This document shows positions 1 through 5,940 of a stretch of 6,046 bases of DNA, piece by piece. The position numbers and the translations under genes were made by a program. The stretch covers positions 1 through 6,046 of the forward strand of contig CAJKWP010000057.1 of assembly GCA_905203645.1 (NCBI GenBank), written 5' to 3'. This DNA comes from an uncultured Christensenella sp. Its GTDB lineage: Bacteria > Bacillota > Clostridia > Christensenellales > UBA1242. The notes under the pieces were generated by a model that did not search any database, was not told the DNA's origin, and was given only the letters and a program-made list of their open reading frames with translations. The number at the start of each line of letters is the position of its first letter. The stretch's first letter is position 1.

Positions 1-336
<336 letters not shown>

Positions 337-492
337 CAAGCAAAACAATATGGATTAAACCTTTGAAAAATAACTTCAAATATTTGAAATTACAATATCA
401 ATTCTTCGTTTGTGGAAATAAAAGCGAAAGCAGAAAAGTATACCACAAAAGTTATTATGCAGTTGTGATGGTTTTTAAAGATCATCAACCGG
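337..492 (+). other. 23S-5S internal transcribed spacer, no tRNA
   Basis: The spacer is AT-rich and I could fold no tRNA from it. It has a perfect 14-base palindrome, TTCAAATATTTGAA, at 375-388. Directly before the 5S, GTTG-T-GATG (462-470, one bulged T) can pair with CATCAAC (483-489) around a 12-nt loop. Such stems commonly lie next to rRNA maturation sites, so a role in RNA processing is an inference. I see no convincing coding sequence. Confidence 0.6.
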
Positions 493-609
493 GTTTGGTG
501 ACAATGGAGGGAAGGTTCACCTGTTCTCATTCCGAACACAGAAGTTAAGCTTCCTATCGCCGAAAATACTTGACTGGCAACGGTCCGGGAAGATAGGACA
601 TCGCCAAAA
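493..609 (+). rRNA. 5S ribosomal RNA
   Basis: The gene is a complete 5S rRNA of about 117 nt, the usual length. The terminal helix is formed by TTTGGTGA (494-501) and TCGCCAAA (601-608). The conserved internal segment TCCGAACACAGAAGTTAAGC (531-550) matches the loop B/helix III consensus CCGAACACGGAAGTTAAGC, and GATAGGACATCGCC near the 3' end is the usual loop E/helix I end. It lies about 155 nt after the 23S gene in the same orientation, in standard 23S-5S order, and is followed within a few bases by a strong terminator. The exact ends are uncertain by one to three bases. Confidence 0.97.
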
Positions 610-622
610 CACCAAAAAAAAT

Positions 623-652
623 ATCTCAGGAATTATCCTGAGATTTTTTTTT
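623..652 (+). terminator. Rho-independent terminator of the rRNA operon
   Basis: The stem ATCTCAGG (623-630) pairs perfectly with CCTGAGAT (637-644) around the loop AATTAT (631-636), followed by a T run to 652. The A-rich stretch 614-620 before the stem can extend the pairing against the T run, so it could also terminate transcription from the other strand. It lies 14 nt after the 5S 3' end and ends the rRNA operon. The hairpin is also the first element of a longer repeat unit (see the repeat at 624-713). Confidence 0.93.
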
Positions 653-713
653 GGCATTTTTTGCAAGCAAAAAATCAAAATTGCAAGAGCAATTTTGGTT
701 TTGGCGAGTCCTT
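624..713 (+). repeat. Three-hairpin repeat, copy 1
   Basis: This 90-nt unit is repeated almost exactly at 808-898. In order it contains the terminator hairpin (stem TCTCAGG/CCTGAGA), hairpin 2 (ATTTTTTGC at 656-664 with GCAAAAAAT at 667-675), hairpin 3 (CAAAATTGC at 676-684, loop AAGA, GCAATTTTG at 689-697), and the tail GTTTTGGCGAGTCCTT (698-713). Compared with copy 2 it has one T fewer in the T run, T instead of C at 659, A instead of G at 672, and G instead of A at 706. The 659 and 672 changes are partners in the same base pair. Confidence 0.93.
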
Positions 714-729
714 GAACATCGTCGAATTT

Positions 730-760
730 TGGCAAATGTCACCTTTGGTGCCGCTTGCCA
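730..760 (+). other. Imperfect hairpin between the two repeat copies
   Basis: TGGCAA (730-735) can pair with TTGCCA (755-760), and CACC (740-743) with GGTG (747-750) around a TTT loop. Between the two helices lies a 4x4 internal loop in which U737-G753 and G738-C752 can also pair. The segment 714-807 is more GC-rich than its surroundings and has no counterpart after copy 2. It may be part of a larger dispersed element whose second copy is truncated, or a structured RNA. Neither is shown by this sequence alone. Confidence 0.45.
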
Positions 761-807
761 CTCTTCTCCTTGTTATACGCCATCGCAATACATAAAAAGG
801 TATGATG

Positions 808-837
808 TCTCAGGAATTATCCTGAGATTTTTTTTTT
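808..837 (+). terminator. Second rho-independent terminator (repeat copy 2)
   Basis: TCTCAGG (808-814), loop AATTAT (815-820) and CCTGAGA (821-827) are followed by a run of ten T (828-837). The structure is the same as the rRNA terminator. No gene lies between the two terminators, so this one either backs up the first or ends an unrecognised short transcript from 653-807. It also shields the downstream operon from rRNA read-through. Confidence 0.85.
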
Positions 838-898
838 GGCATTCTTTGCAAGCAAAGAATCAAAATTGCAAGAGCAATTTTGGTTTTGGCAAGTCCTT
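808..898 (+). repeat. Three-hairpin repeat, copy 2
   Basis: This is a direct repeat of 624-713, 91 nt long because the T run is one base longer. Hairpin 2 is ATTCTTTGC (841-849) with GCAAAGAAT (852-860): the pair that is T-A in copy 1 (659/672) is C-G here (844/857), so the stem is preserved. Hairpin 3 (861-869/874-882, loop AAGA) is identical to copy 1. Similarity ends after CCTT at about 898. The outermost A-T pair of copy 1's terminator stem (623/644) becomes G807-T828, a possible G-U wobble in RNA. Confidence 0.93.
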
Positions 899-915
899 TT
901 GATACATATTATACT
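886..915 (+). promoter_or_regulatory. Possible upstream promoter at the end of repeat copy 2
   Basis: TTGGCA (886-891) and TATACT (910-915) are separated by 18 nt, an acceptable sigma-70/sigma-A type arrangement. The -35 box lies inside repeat copy 2, where A891 replaces the G706 of copy 1 and improves the hexamer. In such AT-rich DNA, matches of this quality arise by chance, so this is tentative. Confidence 0.3.
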
Positions 916-955
916 TAAACGATTTTGTTTTCTTTAAATTATTTGAAAAAAGGGA

Positions 956-984
956 TTGTCAAGATTTGAATTGTATGGTACAAT
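956..984 (+). promoter_or_regulatory. Sigma-A type promoter for the zinc-ribbon/PHP operon
   Basis: The -35 box TTGTCA (956-961) and the -10 box TACAAT (979-984) are separated by exactly 17 nt. The -10 box is extended by TG at 976-977. A transcript would begin near 990-992, giving a leader of only about 14 nt that contains the Shine-Dalgarno AGGGGA (995-1000) before the ATG at 1005. It is the best promoter match in the window. Confidence 0.8.
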
Positions 985-1004
985 ATTTACAAATAGGGGA
1001 TAAT

Positions 1005-1625
1005 ATGGCGAAAATGTTATCAAAAAGTGGAAAATGTTTGAGTTGCGGTGCAACTTGCAACTATGACACTTACAAGACTGACGAACAAATCAATTTGGAA
1101 AATTACAATTTGTTCAAAAATCCCTTGTTGCATGTGTGCAACAATTGTGGATACATCTTTTATGACCTTGACACGCCATGTCATCCAATTCAAAAAGTTG
1201 AAAACAACAGATTTTTTACAGATCAAAAGCAAATCAATCTTGCCACGCAACTTTTGGAAACTGATTTGCCAATCGAAACAAAATTGCGATTGTATGCATG
1301 CATATTTGACAACCGCAAACTCAAACTCAGTCATGCTATAAGAGCATACTTGGAAGACCCATCTGACGAAGATAAACAAAAGCTTTTTGAGTTTAAAACA
1401 AGTTTCAAACATTTTTGTGAAAAATTTTTGAACTTTTTGAACAAAAGCGCCTTTAATTCAGACAACAAAACGTTTGTGCAGTTGCTTACAGTCGAAATTT
1501 TGGCTGCAACTGGAAAAGTTGAACAAGCAAAAACATTGCTTGGAAACACAAAATTGGAAAAAAGACTTGATGACTTTATGAAAGAAGTTGTTATGATAGG
1601 GGATATAACATGTTGCAATCTTTAG
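1005..1625 (+). CDS. Small zinc-ribbon protein of unknown function
   Basis: The protein has 206 residues. I chose ATG 1005 because AGGGGA (995-1000) sits 4 nt before it; the TTG at 966 in the same frame lies inside the promoter. The N-terminus shows CLSC (C11, C14; another Cys at 18) and CNNC followed by GY (C45, C48), a CxxC...CxxC zinc-ribbon pattern. The rest (about 65-206) appears helical and charged, with no membrane segment or signal peptide, so it is probably cytoplasmic. The CNNCGY motif after a short leader recalls DUF2225-type proteins, but that match is weak and is my inference. The gene overlaps the next one by 16 nt, which suggests translational coupling with the PHP phosphoesterase. 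The function is unknown; metal binding is likely, and nucleic-acid or protein contact is possible. Confidence 0.85.
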   Translation: MAKMLSKSGKCLSCGATCNYDTYKTDEQINLENYNLFKNPLLHVCNNCGYIFYDLDTPCHPIQKVENNRFFTDQKQINLATQLLETDLPIETKLRLYACIFDNRKLKLSHAIRAYLEDPSDEDKQKLFEFKTSFKHFCEKFLNFLNKSAFNSDNKTFVQLLTVEILAATGKVEQAKTLLGNTKLEKRLDDFMKEVVMIGDITCCNL

Positions 1626-3124
1626 ACAGAATTGGTGTAAAAAATGGTTTTGTTGATTTGCATAATCACACAGACAGAAGTTATGGCGAAGAAAGAAACA
1701 AAATGAATATTTCGCCAGTTGAACTTTTGGAAACTGCATTGAATTACAGTCAATCAAACAATGGTGCTCAAGTAACTTTTTCAATCACTGACCACAACAA
1801 CTTTGACAGCGTTTTTGAAATCAAAGAAAAGATTGCTGAAAATCCAGAGTTGTACAAAAATGTAAGGTTTATCAAAGGTTGCGAATTTTCTTGTGGTGGT
1901 TCTTCATTTGGAAAAATAGTAGATAGTGCTGGCGAAAAGCACAGAATAATAAAAGGCTTTCACGTTTTGGCATACGATTTTGACGAAAATAACAAAAGGC
2001 TCAAATTTGTATCAAGCCTTTATAACGATTCTTTTGAAAATTCCTTTGTTCGTGACGGTGTAAAAATAGCAAGTGGAAGATATATTTTGTCAATAAGAAA
2101 CTTGTTGTTCGAAGATGGTTATTACGCACCTTTAAAATGGTTTTACAATGTTAATTTGAATACAGAAAACATCACACAGCAAGCGTTTGTTGGAAACTTG
2201 ATAAATATATGCAAAGAAAAATTGAATTTGCCCGAAGATTATTGCAAAACACTTTATTCAAAGTTATTTTCAGTCGAATTTTTCAAAACTTTCAAAGTTG
2301 AAGCCAAAGAACTTGCGGAAATCGTACATGATGCAGGCGGATACATTGTTTTGGCTCATCCAAGTTTGATTAAGTATTCCCACAGTTACGAAACTGAATT
2401 TGCATCGACTATAAATCAAAAATACAAAAATATGAGTCAAGTATCGTTTGTAATCGACAATTTGAAAAAATTTGTTTCACCTTACACTGGCAAAAGGGTT
2501 CGTGGCTTGGTGGGAATGGAGGTTTTACACTCTTCAAGTTTCAAAAGTAATTGTTTTGAAAAATTGCTTAAACTGGCAAACGATTACAAACTTTATATAA
2601 CAGGTGGAAGCGACAGCCATGGAACATTGTTGCAGCCATACTTTTCCGAGATTTTCCCAAGAAGGTTTTCACTTGGGTTAGGTCTTAACATTATGGCAAT
2701 GAGCAGAAATTTGTTCGCAAGCAGAATCTGGAACAAAACGCTGAAAAATAATTATACTTGTTCTTTGCCATTGACGAAACAAACTCAAATCGTTGAAGGA
2801 AGCGTTGAAGATGACAGAGTGCTGACACTTGAAGATATTTTGGCAAGAGATAATGAAACAGTTTCAAGGAAAAAGAAACAAAAAGCAAAAACAACAAATA
2901 TCACTAAGGCAATGATAAAAAATCAAAACAATCCTAAAAACTGGAACAAAAAGAAAAAACATAAATATTATCCTGGCAAAGATAATGGGAGATTTCATAA
3001 AAACAAGCAGAATAAATACAGAAAAGACTATGAAAATGATGAAAATTTCGTAAAAATTGAAAAGATTAGAAAAAAATCTTTGAAGTTTAACAAAAAGACT
3101 TTGGATAATGAACAAGAATTGTAA
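1610..3124 (+). CDS. PHP-domain metal-dependent phosphoesterase with basic C-terminal tail
   Basis: The protein has 504 residues; the start is ATG 1610, with AGGGGAT (1598-1604) 5 nt upstream. The PHP metal-site motifs occur in order: DLHNH (H18, H20), ITDHN (D61, H62), GCEFS (E92), FHVLAYD (H118), LAHPS (H250), GMEVLH (E304) and GGSDSHG (D335, H337). This set is complete, so the enzyme is probably an active hydrolase of phosphate esters, the activity known for TrpH/YciV-type PHP proteins on nucleotides or short RNA. The substrate cannot be told here. Between H118 and H250 lies about 100 residues of unrecognised insertion. Residues 419-504 form a Lys/Asn-rich, probably disordered tail that could bind nucleic acid (inference). 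No signal peptide is seen. The gene follows and overlaps the zinc-ribbon gene and ends just before a terminator. It is not a DNA polymerase III or histidinol-phosphatase by length or context. Confidence 0.9.
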   Translation: MLQSLDRIGVKNGFVDLHNHTDRSYGEERNKMNISPVELLETALNYSQSNNGAQVTFSITDHNNFDSVFEIKEKIAENPELYKNVRFIKGCEFSCGGSSFGKIVDSAGEKHRIIKGFHVLAYDFDENNKRLKFVSSLYNDSFENSFVRDGVKIASGRYILSIRNLLFEDGYYAPLKWFYNVNLNTENITQQAFVGNLINICKEKLNLPEDYCKTLYSKLFSVEFFKTFKVEAKELAEIVHDAGGYIVLAHPSLIKYSHSYETEFASTINQKYKNMSQVSFVIDNLKKFVSPYTGKRVRGLVGMEVLHSSSFKSNCFEKLLKLANDYKLYITGGSDSHGTLLQPYFSEIFPRRFSLGLGLNIMAMSRNLFASRIWNKTLKNNYTCSLPLTKQTQIVEGSVEDDRVLTLEDILARDNETVSRKKKQKAKTTNITKAMIKNQNNPKNWNKKKKHKYYPGKDNGRFHKNKQNKYRKDYENDENFVKIEKIRKKSLKFNKKTLDNEQEL

Positions 3125-3130
3125 AAAAGC

Positions 3131-3173
3131 CAACGCAAAGCGATATCCCAAATTTTACTTTGCGTTGTTTTTT
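3131..3173 (+). terminator. Rho-independent terminator after the PHP gene
   Basis: The perfect 10-bp stem CAACGCAAAG (3131-3140) / CTTTGCGTTG (3158-3167) encloses a 17-nt loop and is followed by six T (3168-3173). It starts 7 nt after the stop codon and separates the zinc-ribbon/PHP unit from the flavoprotein unit. Confidence 0.9.
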
Positions 3174-3179
3174 ATTTGT

Positions 3180-3208
3180 TTGTGTTTGCCCTTTTTTTGT
3201 GATAACAT
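3180..3208 (+). promoter_or_regulatory. Candidate extended -10 promoter, possibly giving a leaderless mRNA
   Basis: TAACAT (3203-3208) is preceded by TG at 3200-3201 (extended -10), and TTGTGT (3180-3185) lies 17 nt upstream as a weak -35 box. Only six bases (3209-3214) separate the -10 box from the ATG at 3215, so the expected transcription start falls on or next to the start codon. The promoter lies directly after the terminator at 3131-3173, so a promoter somewhere in this short gap is expected. Confidence 0.5.
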
Positions 3209-3214
3209 TAAAGC

Positions 3215-4372
3215 ATGAAAAATTTTGACGTAATTATCATTGGTGGTGGAGCAAGTGGATGCTTTGTTGCACTGAATTGCCCACAAGAAAAAAACATTGC
3301 AATAATTGAAAAAGATGACAGACTTGCAAAAAAGTTGTTGGTGACCGGAAATGGAAGATGCAATATTACAAATTTGAACTGTTCAAGCAAGTTTTACAAT
3401 CAAAATATTGATTGTTTTTTGTCGCAATTTGATTGTCAAAATGCGATATCTTTTTTTGATAATCTTGGCTTGAAAACTTACGCTGACGAAGAAAACAGAG
3501 TCTATCCAGTTTCCAACAGTGCAAAAAGTGTTGTACAAGTTTTGAATTTTTGGTTGAACAAACAAAAGATACAAAGTTTTTGCAATCAAAAAGTTGTGTC
3601 TTTGGCAAAACAAAATGACGGTTTTGTTGTAAAAACGCAAACTGATGAATTTTATGCAAACAAAGTCGTAGTTGCAACGGGCACTGGCTTTTTGGATGTT
3701 TTGAGCGGATTTAACTTGGAAAAAAGCAAAACTATGCCAAGTTTGGTTTCACTTGTAACAAAACAAAAAAACAAAAGATGGGATGGTGTAAAAATTTCAA
3801 ATTGCCTTGTAACTTGCCTTTGCAATGGGCAAACCGCAAGCGAATATGGCGAAGTGCTGTTCAAGGAAAATGGATTGAGTGGAATATGTATTTTCAATCT
3901 TTCTTGTGTTTTTGCAAGGCAAAAAAGTTTTTTGGGCAAAGTGTATCTTAATCTTCTTCCAAACTATACACTTGAAAAATTGATTGCAATTTTGAATAAA
4001 AACAAATCACTTTTTGACGACGTGCAGACAATGCTTTGTGGACTTTTGCACAAGGAAGTTGCAAACGAAGTTATGTATCGGGCGGGATTGGATATGTTTT
4101 TCAAATGCAAGGACTTGACAAACAAAAACATTTTGGAACTTGCAAACAACATAAACAAATTGGAATTTGATGTCAATGGCTATTCTTCCAATAATCAAGT
4201 TACAAATGGCGGAATAAAACTTGATTGTTTGACATCAAACTTGGAAAGCAAACAAAGCAAAAATCTTTTCTTTTGTGGTGAAATCTGTGATGTTGACGGC
4301 AACTGCGGTGGATACAATTTGCAATGGGCTTGGACAAGTGGTTTTATTGTAGCAAAAGGGTTAAGCCAATGA
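3215..4372 (+). CDS. HI0933/YhiN-family FAD-binding flavoprotein (NAD(P)/FAD-dependent oxidoreductase)
   Basis: The 385-residue protein opens with a Rossmann dinucleotide fold, DVIIIGGGASG (5-15), with the ribose-binding acidic residue near E32. The family signature KKLLVTGNGRCNITN follows at 39-53, then RVYPVSNSAKSVV (95-107), VVVATG (151-156), GEVLFKENGLSG (212-223), and the C-terminal FAD motif FFCGEICDVDGNCGGYNLQWAWTSG (352-376). This marks the HI0933/YhiN family (often annotated aminoacetone oxidase family; the Clostridium bile-acid enzyme BaiN is a relative). The usual physiological substrate is not settled. The usual length is about 400-420: the Gly-rich stretch that normally follows ATG is shortened here (157-174). 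The start is fixed by the fold beginning at residue 4, but no Shine-Dalgarno precedes it. The stop overlaps the next start (ATGA). Confidence 0.93.
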   Translation: MKNFDVIIIGGGASGCFVALNCPQEKNIAIIEKDDRLAKKLLVTGNGRCNITNLNCSSKFYNQNIDCFLSQFDCQNAISFFDNLGLKTYADEENRVYPVSNSAKSVVQVLNFWLNKQKIQSFCNQKVVSLAKQNDGFVVKTQTDEFYANKVVVATGTGFLDVLSGFNLEKSKTMPSLVSLVTKQKNKRWDGVKISNCLVTCLCNGQTASEYGEVLFKENGLSGICIFNLSCVFARQKSFLGKVYLNLLPNYTLEKLIAILNKNKSLFDDVQTMLCGLLHKEVANEVMYRAGLDMFFKCKDLTNKNILELANNINKLEFDVNGYSSNNQVTNGGIKLDCLTSNLESKQSKNLFFCGEICDVDGNCGGYNLQWAWTSGFIVAKGLSQ

Positions 4373-5940
4373 TAAAAATTGAACAAATAAAATTGCGTGT
4401 TGACAAGTGCGATGAAAAACATATCAAGTTTGTCATAGCAAAGAAACTCCATATAAACGTACAAGATGTATTGGACTTTGTCATAATAAAGCGTTCCATA
4501 GATGCTCGCGACAAACAAAACGTGTGCTGGGTCTTTTCTTTAGGCGTAAATTTGAGCAAAAAAGTCGAAAAAAAATTTGAAAAATTGGCATATATCCCCG
4601 ATTATTCACTTTTTTCTTTTGAAAAAAAACACAGTGAACTTGCTCCCGTAGTCATAGGCTTTGGACCTGCGGGTATGTTTTGTGCACTTATGCTTGCCAG
4701 AATGGGACTTTGTCCAGTCGTTGTTGAACAGGGCAAAAACGTTGACGAAAGGACAAAAGATATCCAAAACTTTTGGGAAAGTGGAAAACTTGACCCACTT
4801 TCCAACGTGCAATTTGGCGAAGGCGGTGCAGGCACATTCAGCGACGGAAAACTCAACACAAATTTGAACAGTGATATTTGCAAAAAAATTCTGAACGAAT
4901 TTGTGCATTATGGTGCTGAAAAAGACATTTTGATTGATGCAAAACCCCACGTAGGCAGTGACAGGCTTAAAAGCGTAGTCAAAAATTTGCGTCAAGAGAT
5001 TTTGTCTTTGGGTGGCAAGATTATGTTTTCGCACAAATTCGTCGGATTTGAAACTTGTGATGACAAACTGGAAAGTGCTGAGATATTGGATTTGAAAACT
5101 GGTGAAAAACAAAAGATTTTTACACATCACCTTGTTTTGGCAATAGGTCACAGCGCAAGGGATACTTTTGAACTTTTGAAGCAAAAACAGTTTGAAATCA
5201 AACAAAAACCTTTTGCGATTGGTGTAAGATTGGAAGGCGACCAGCAAGAATTGAATGTTTGTCAGTATGGCGATTTTGCAAAATTTTTGCCAAGTGCAGA
5301 TTTTAAACTTGTCAGCCATTTGCCAAACGGGCGAAGTGCGTTTACTTTTTGTATGTGTCCAGGCGGTTTTGTGGTTGCATCAAACAGTGATTTTGGCGAG
5401 ATTGTCACAAATGGCATGAGCAATATGGGGCGTGATAACAAAAATTTCAACAGTGCTGTGCTTGTTAACGTTACTCCACAGGACTTTGGAAGCGACGACG
5501 TTTTATCTGGTGTTGAATTTCAAAGAAAGTATGAAAAATTGGCATTTGAATTGGGTGGAAAAAATTATTTTGCGCCATGCCAGACTGTTGGCAGTTTTTT
5601 GGGTGGAAAGCGAAATGTTTCAAACACGGAGCCAAGTTACAAACCAGGGGTAAAATTTTGCGAACTGAAAGATTGTTTGCCGGATTTTGTTGTTGAAAGT
5701 TTGAAGTTGGCACTGCAACAATTTGGCAAAAAACTTGGTTGCCTTGCAAACCCGGACAATCTTTTGATAGCGCTCGAAAGCAGGTCAAGCAGTCCGATAA
5801 CCATCGTCCGTGACCAAAATTTTCAAGCCAAAATAAAAGGTATTTATCCCGCCGGCGAAGGTGCAGGTTATGCTGGTGGCATAATTTCAAGCGCCCAAGA
5901 TGGTATAAAAATTGCCATTCAAATAGGAAAAGATTTGTAA
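4369..5940 (+). CDS. COG2509-type FAD-dependent dehydrogenase (uncharacterised flavoprotein)
   Basis: The protein has 523 residues, close to the family length. I chose ATG 4369 because it forms the ATGA overlap with the upstream stop, has AAAAGGG (4354-4360) 8 nt before it, and gives the typical N-terminus; an in-frame ATG at 4324 would add 15 residues encoded inside the upstream gene. Residues 1-90 form the small N-terminal domain with the hallmark KRSIDARDK (41-49). The FAD Rossmann motif is VVIGFGPAGM (94-103), followed by NVQFGEGGAGTFSDGKL (146-162), LAIGHSARDTF (257-267), FTFCMCPGGFVV (325-336), ESRSSSPITIVRD (470-482) and the closing YPAGEGAGYAGG (493-504). The family is widespread in Firmicutes; its reaction is not established as far as I know. 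It is cytoplasmic, with no signal or membrane segment. Co-transcription with the preceding flavoprotein is likely. Confidence 0.93.
   Translation: MIKIEQIKLRVDKCDEKHIKFVIAKKLHINVQDVLDFVIIKRSIDARDKQNVCWVFSLGVNLSKKVEKKFEKLAYIPDYSLFSFEKKHSELAPVVIGFGPAGMFCALMLARMGLCPVVVEQGKNVDERTKDIQNFWESGKLDPLSNVQFGEGGAGTFSDGKLNTNLNSDICKKILNEFVHYGAEKDILIDAKPHVGSDRLKSVVKNLRQEILSLGGKIMFSHKFVGFETCDDKLESAEILDLKTGEKQKIFTHHLVLAIGHSARDTFELLKQKQFEIKQKPFAIGVRLEGDQQELNVCQYGDFAKFLPSADFKLVSHLPNGRSAFTFCMCPGGFVVASNSDFGEIVTNGMSNMGRDNKNFNSAVLVNVTPQDFGSDDVLSGVEFQRKYEKLAFELGGKNYFAPCQTVGSFLGGKRNVSNTEPSYKPGVKFCELKDCLPDFVVESLKLALQQFGKKLGCLANPDNLLIALESRSSSPITIVRDQNFQAKIKGIYPAGEGAGYAGGIISSAQDGIKIAIQIGKDL

Larger units (their letters stand above)
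611..1004. other. Gene-free intergenic region with a duplicated hairpin element
   Basis: No credible coding sequence lies between the 5S rRNA and the ATG at 1005: the open frames here run through hairpins and T tracts and have no Shine-Dalgarno. The region contains two terminators, two copies of a roughly 90-nt three-hairpin repeat (624-713 and 808-898), a 94-nt segment between them with an imperfect hairpin at 730-760, and one strong plus one weaker candidate promoter near the right end. Confidence 0.75.

Noticed and set aside
337..492. A tRNA gene in the 23S-5S spacer
   Set aside because: No acceptor stem, GTTC-type T loop or anticodon arm could be assembled.
517..735. Minus-strand open frame of 72 codons
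   Set aside because: It is antisense to the 5S gene and the terminator, and the reading crosses hairpins and T tracts.
624..898. Reading the two repeats as a CRISPR array or a transposon
   Set aside because: There are only two copies of about 90 nt with a single 94-nt gap, no transposase, and no terminal inverted repeats or target-site duplication.
651..902. Plus-strand open frame of 83 codons
   Set aside because: It covers both hairpin repeat copies, so the protein contains the repeat twice in different contexts; there is no ribosome-binding site and the start lies in the T run of a terminator.
966..1004. TTG 966 as the start of the zinc-ribbon gene
   Set aside because: It lies between the -35 and -10 boxes of the promoter at 956-984; ATG 1005 has a proper Shine-Dalgarno.
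4324..4368. ATG 4324 as the start of the COG2509-type gene
   Set aside because: It would place 15 extra residues inside the upstream gene without family similarity; ATG 4369 has the ATGA overlap and an AAAAGGG box.
4606..5319. Long minus-strand open frame of 237 codons
   Set aside because: It is opposite a well-recognised flavoprotein gene; its low-complexity Phe/Lys/Cys-rich product is the usual shadow of AT-rich coding DNA.
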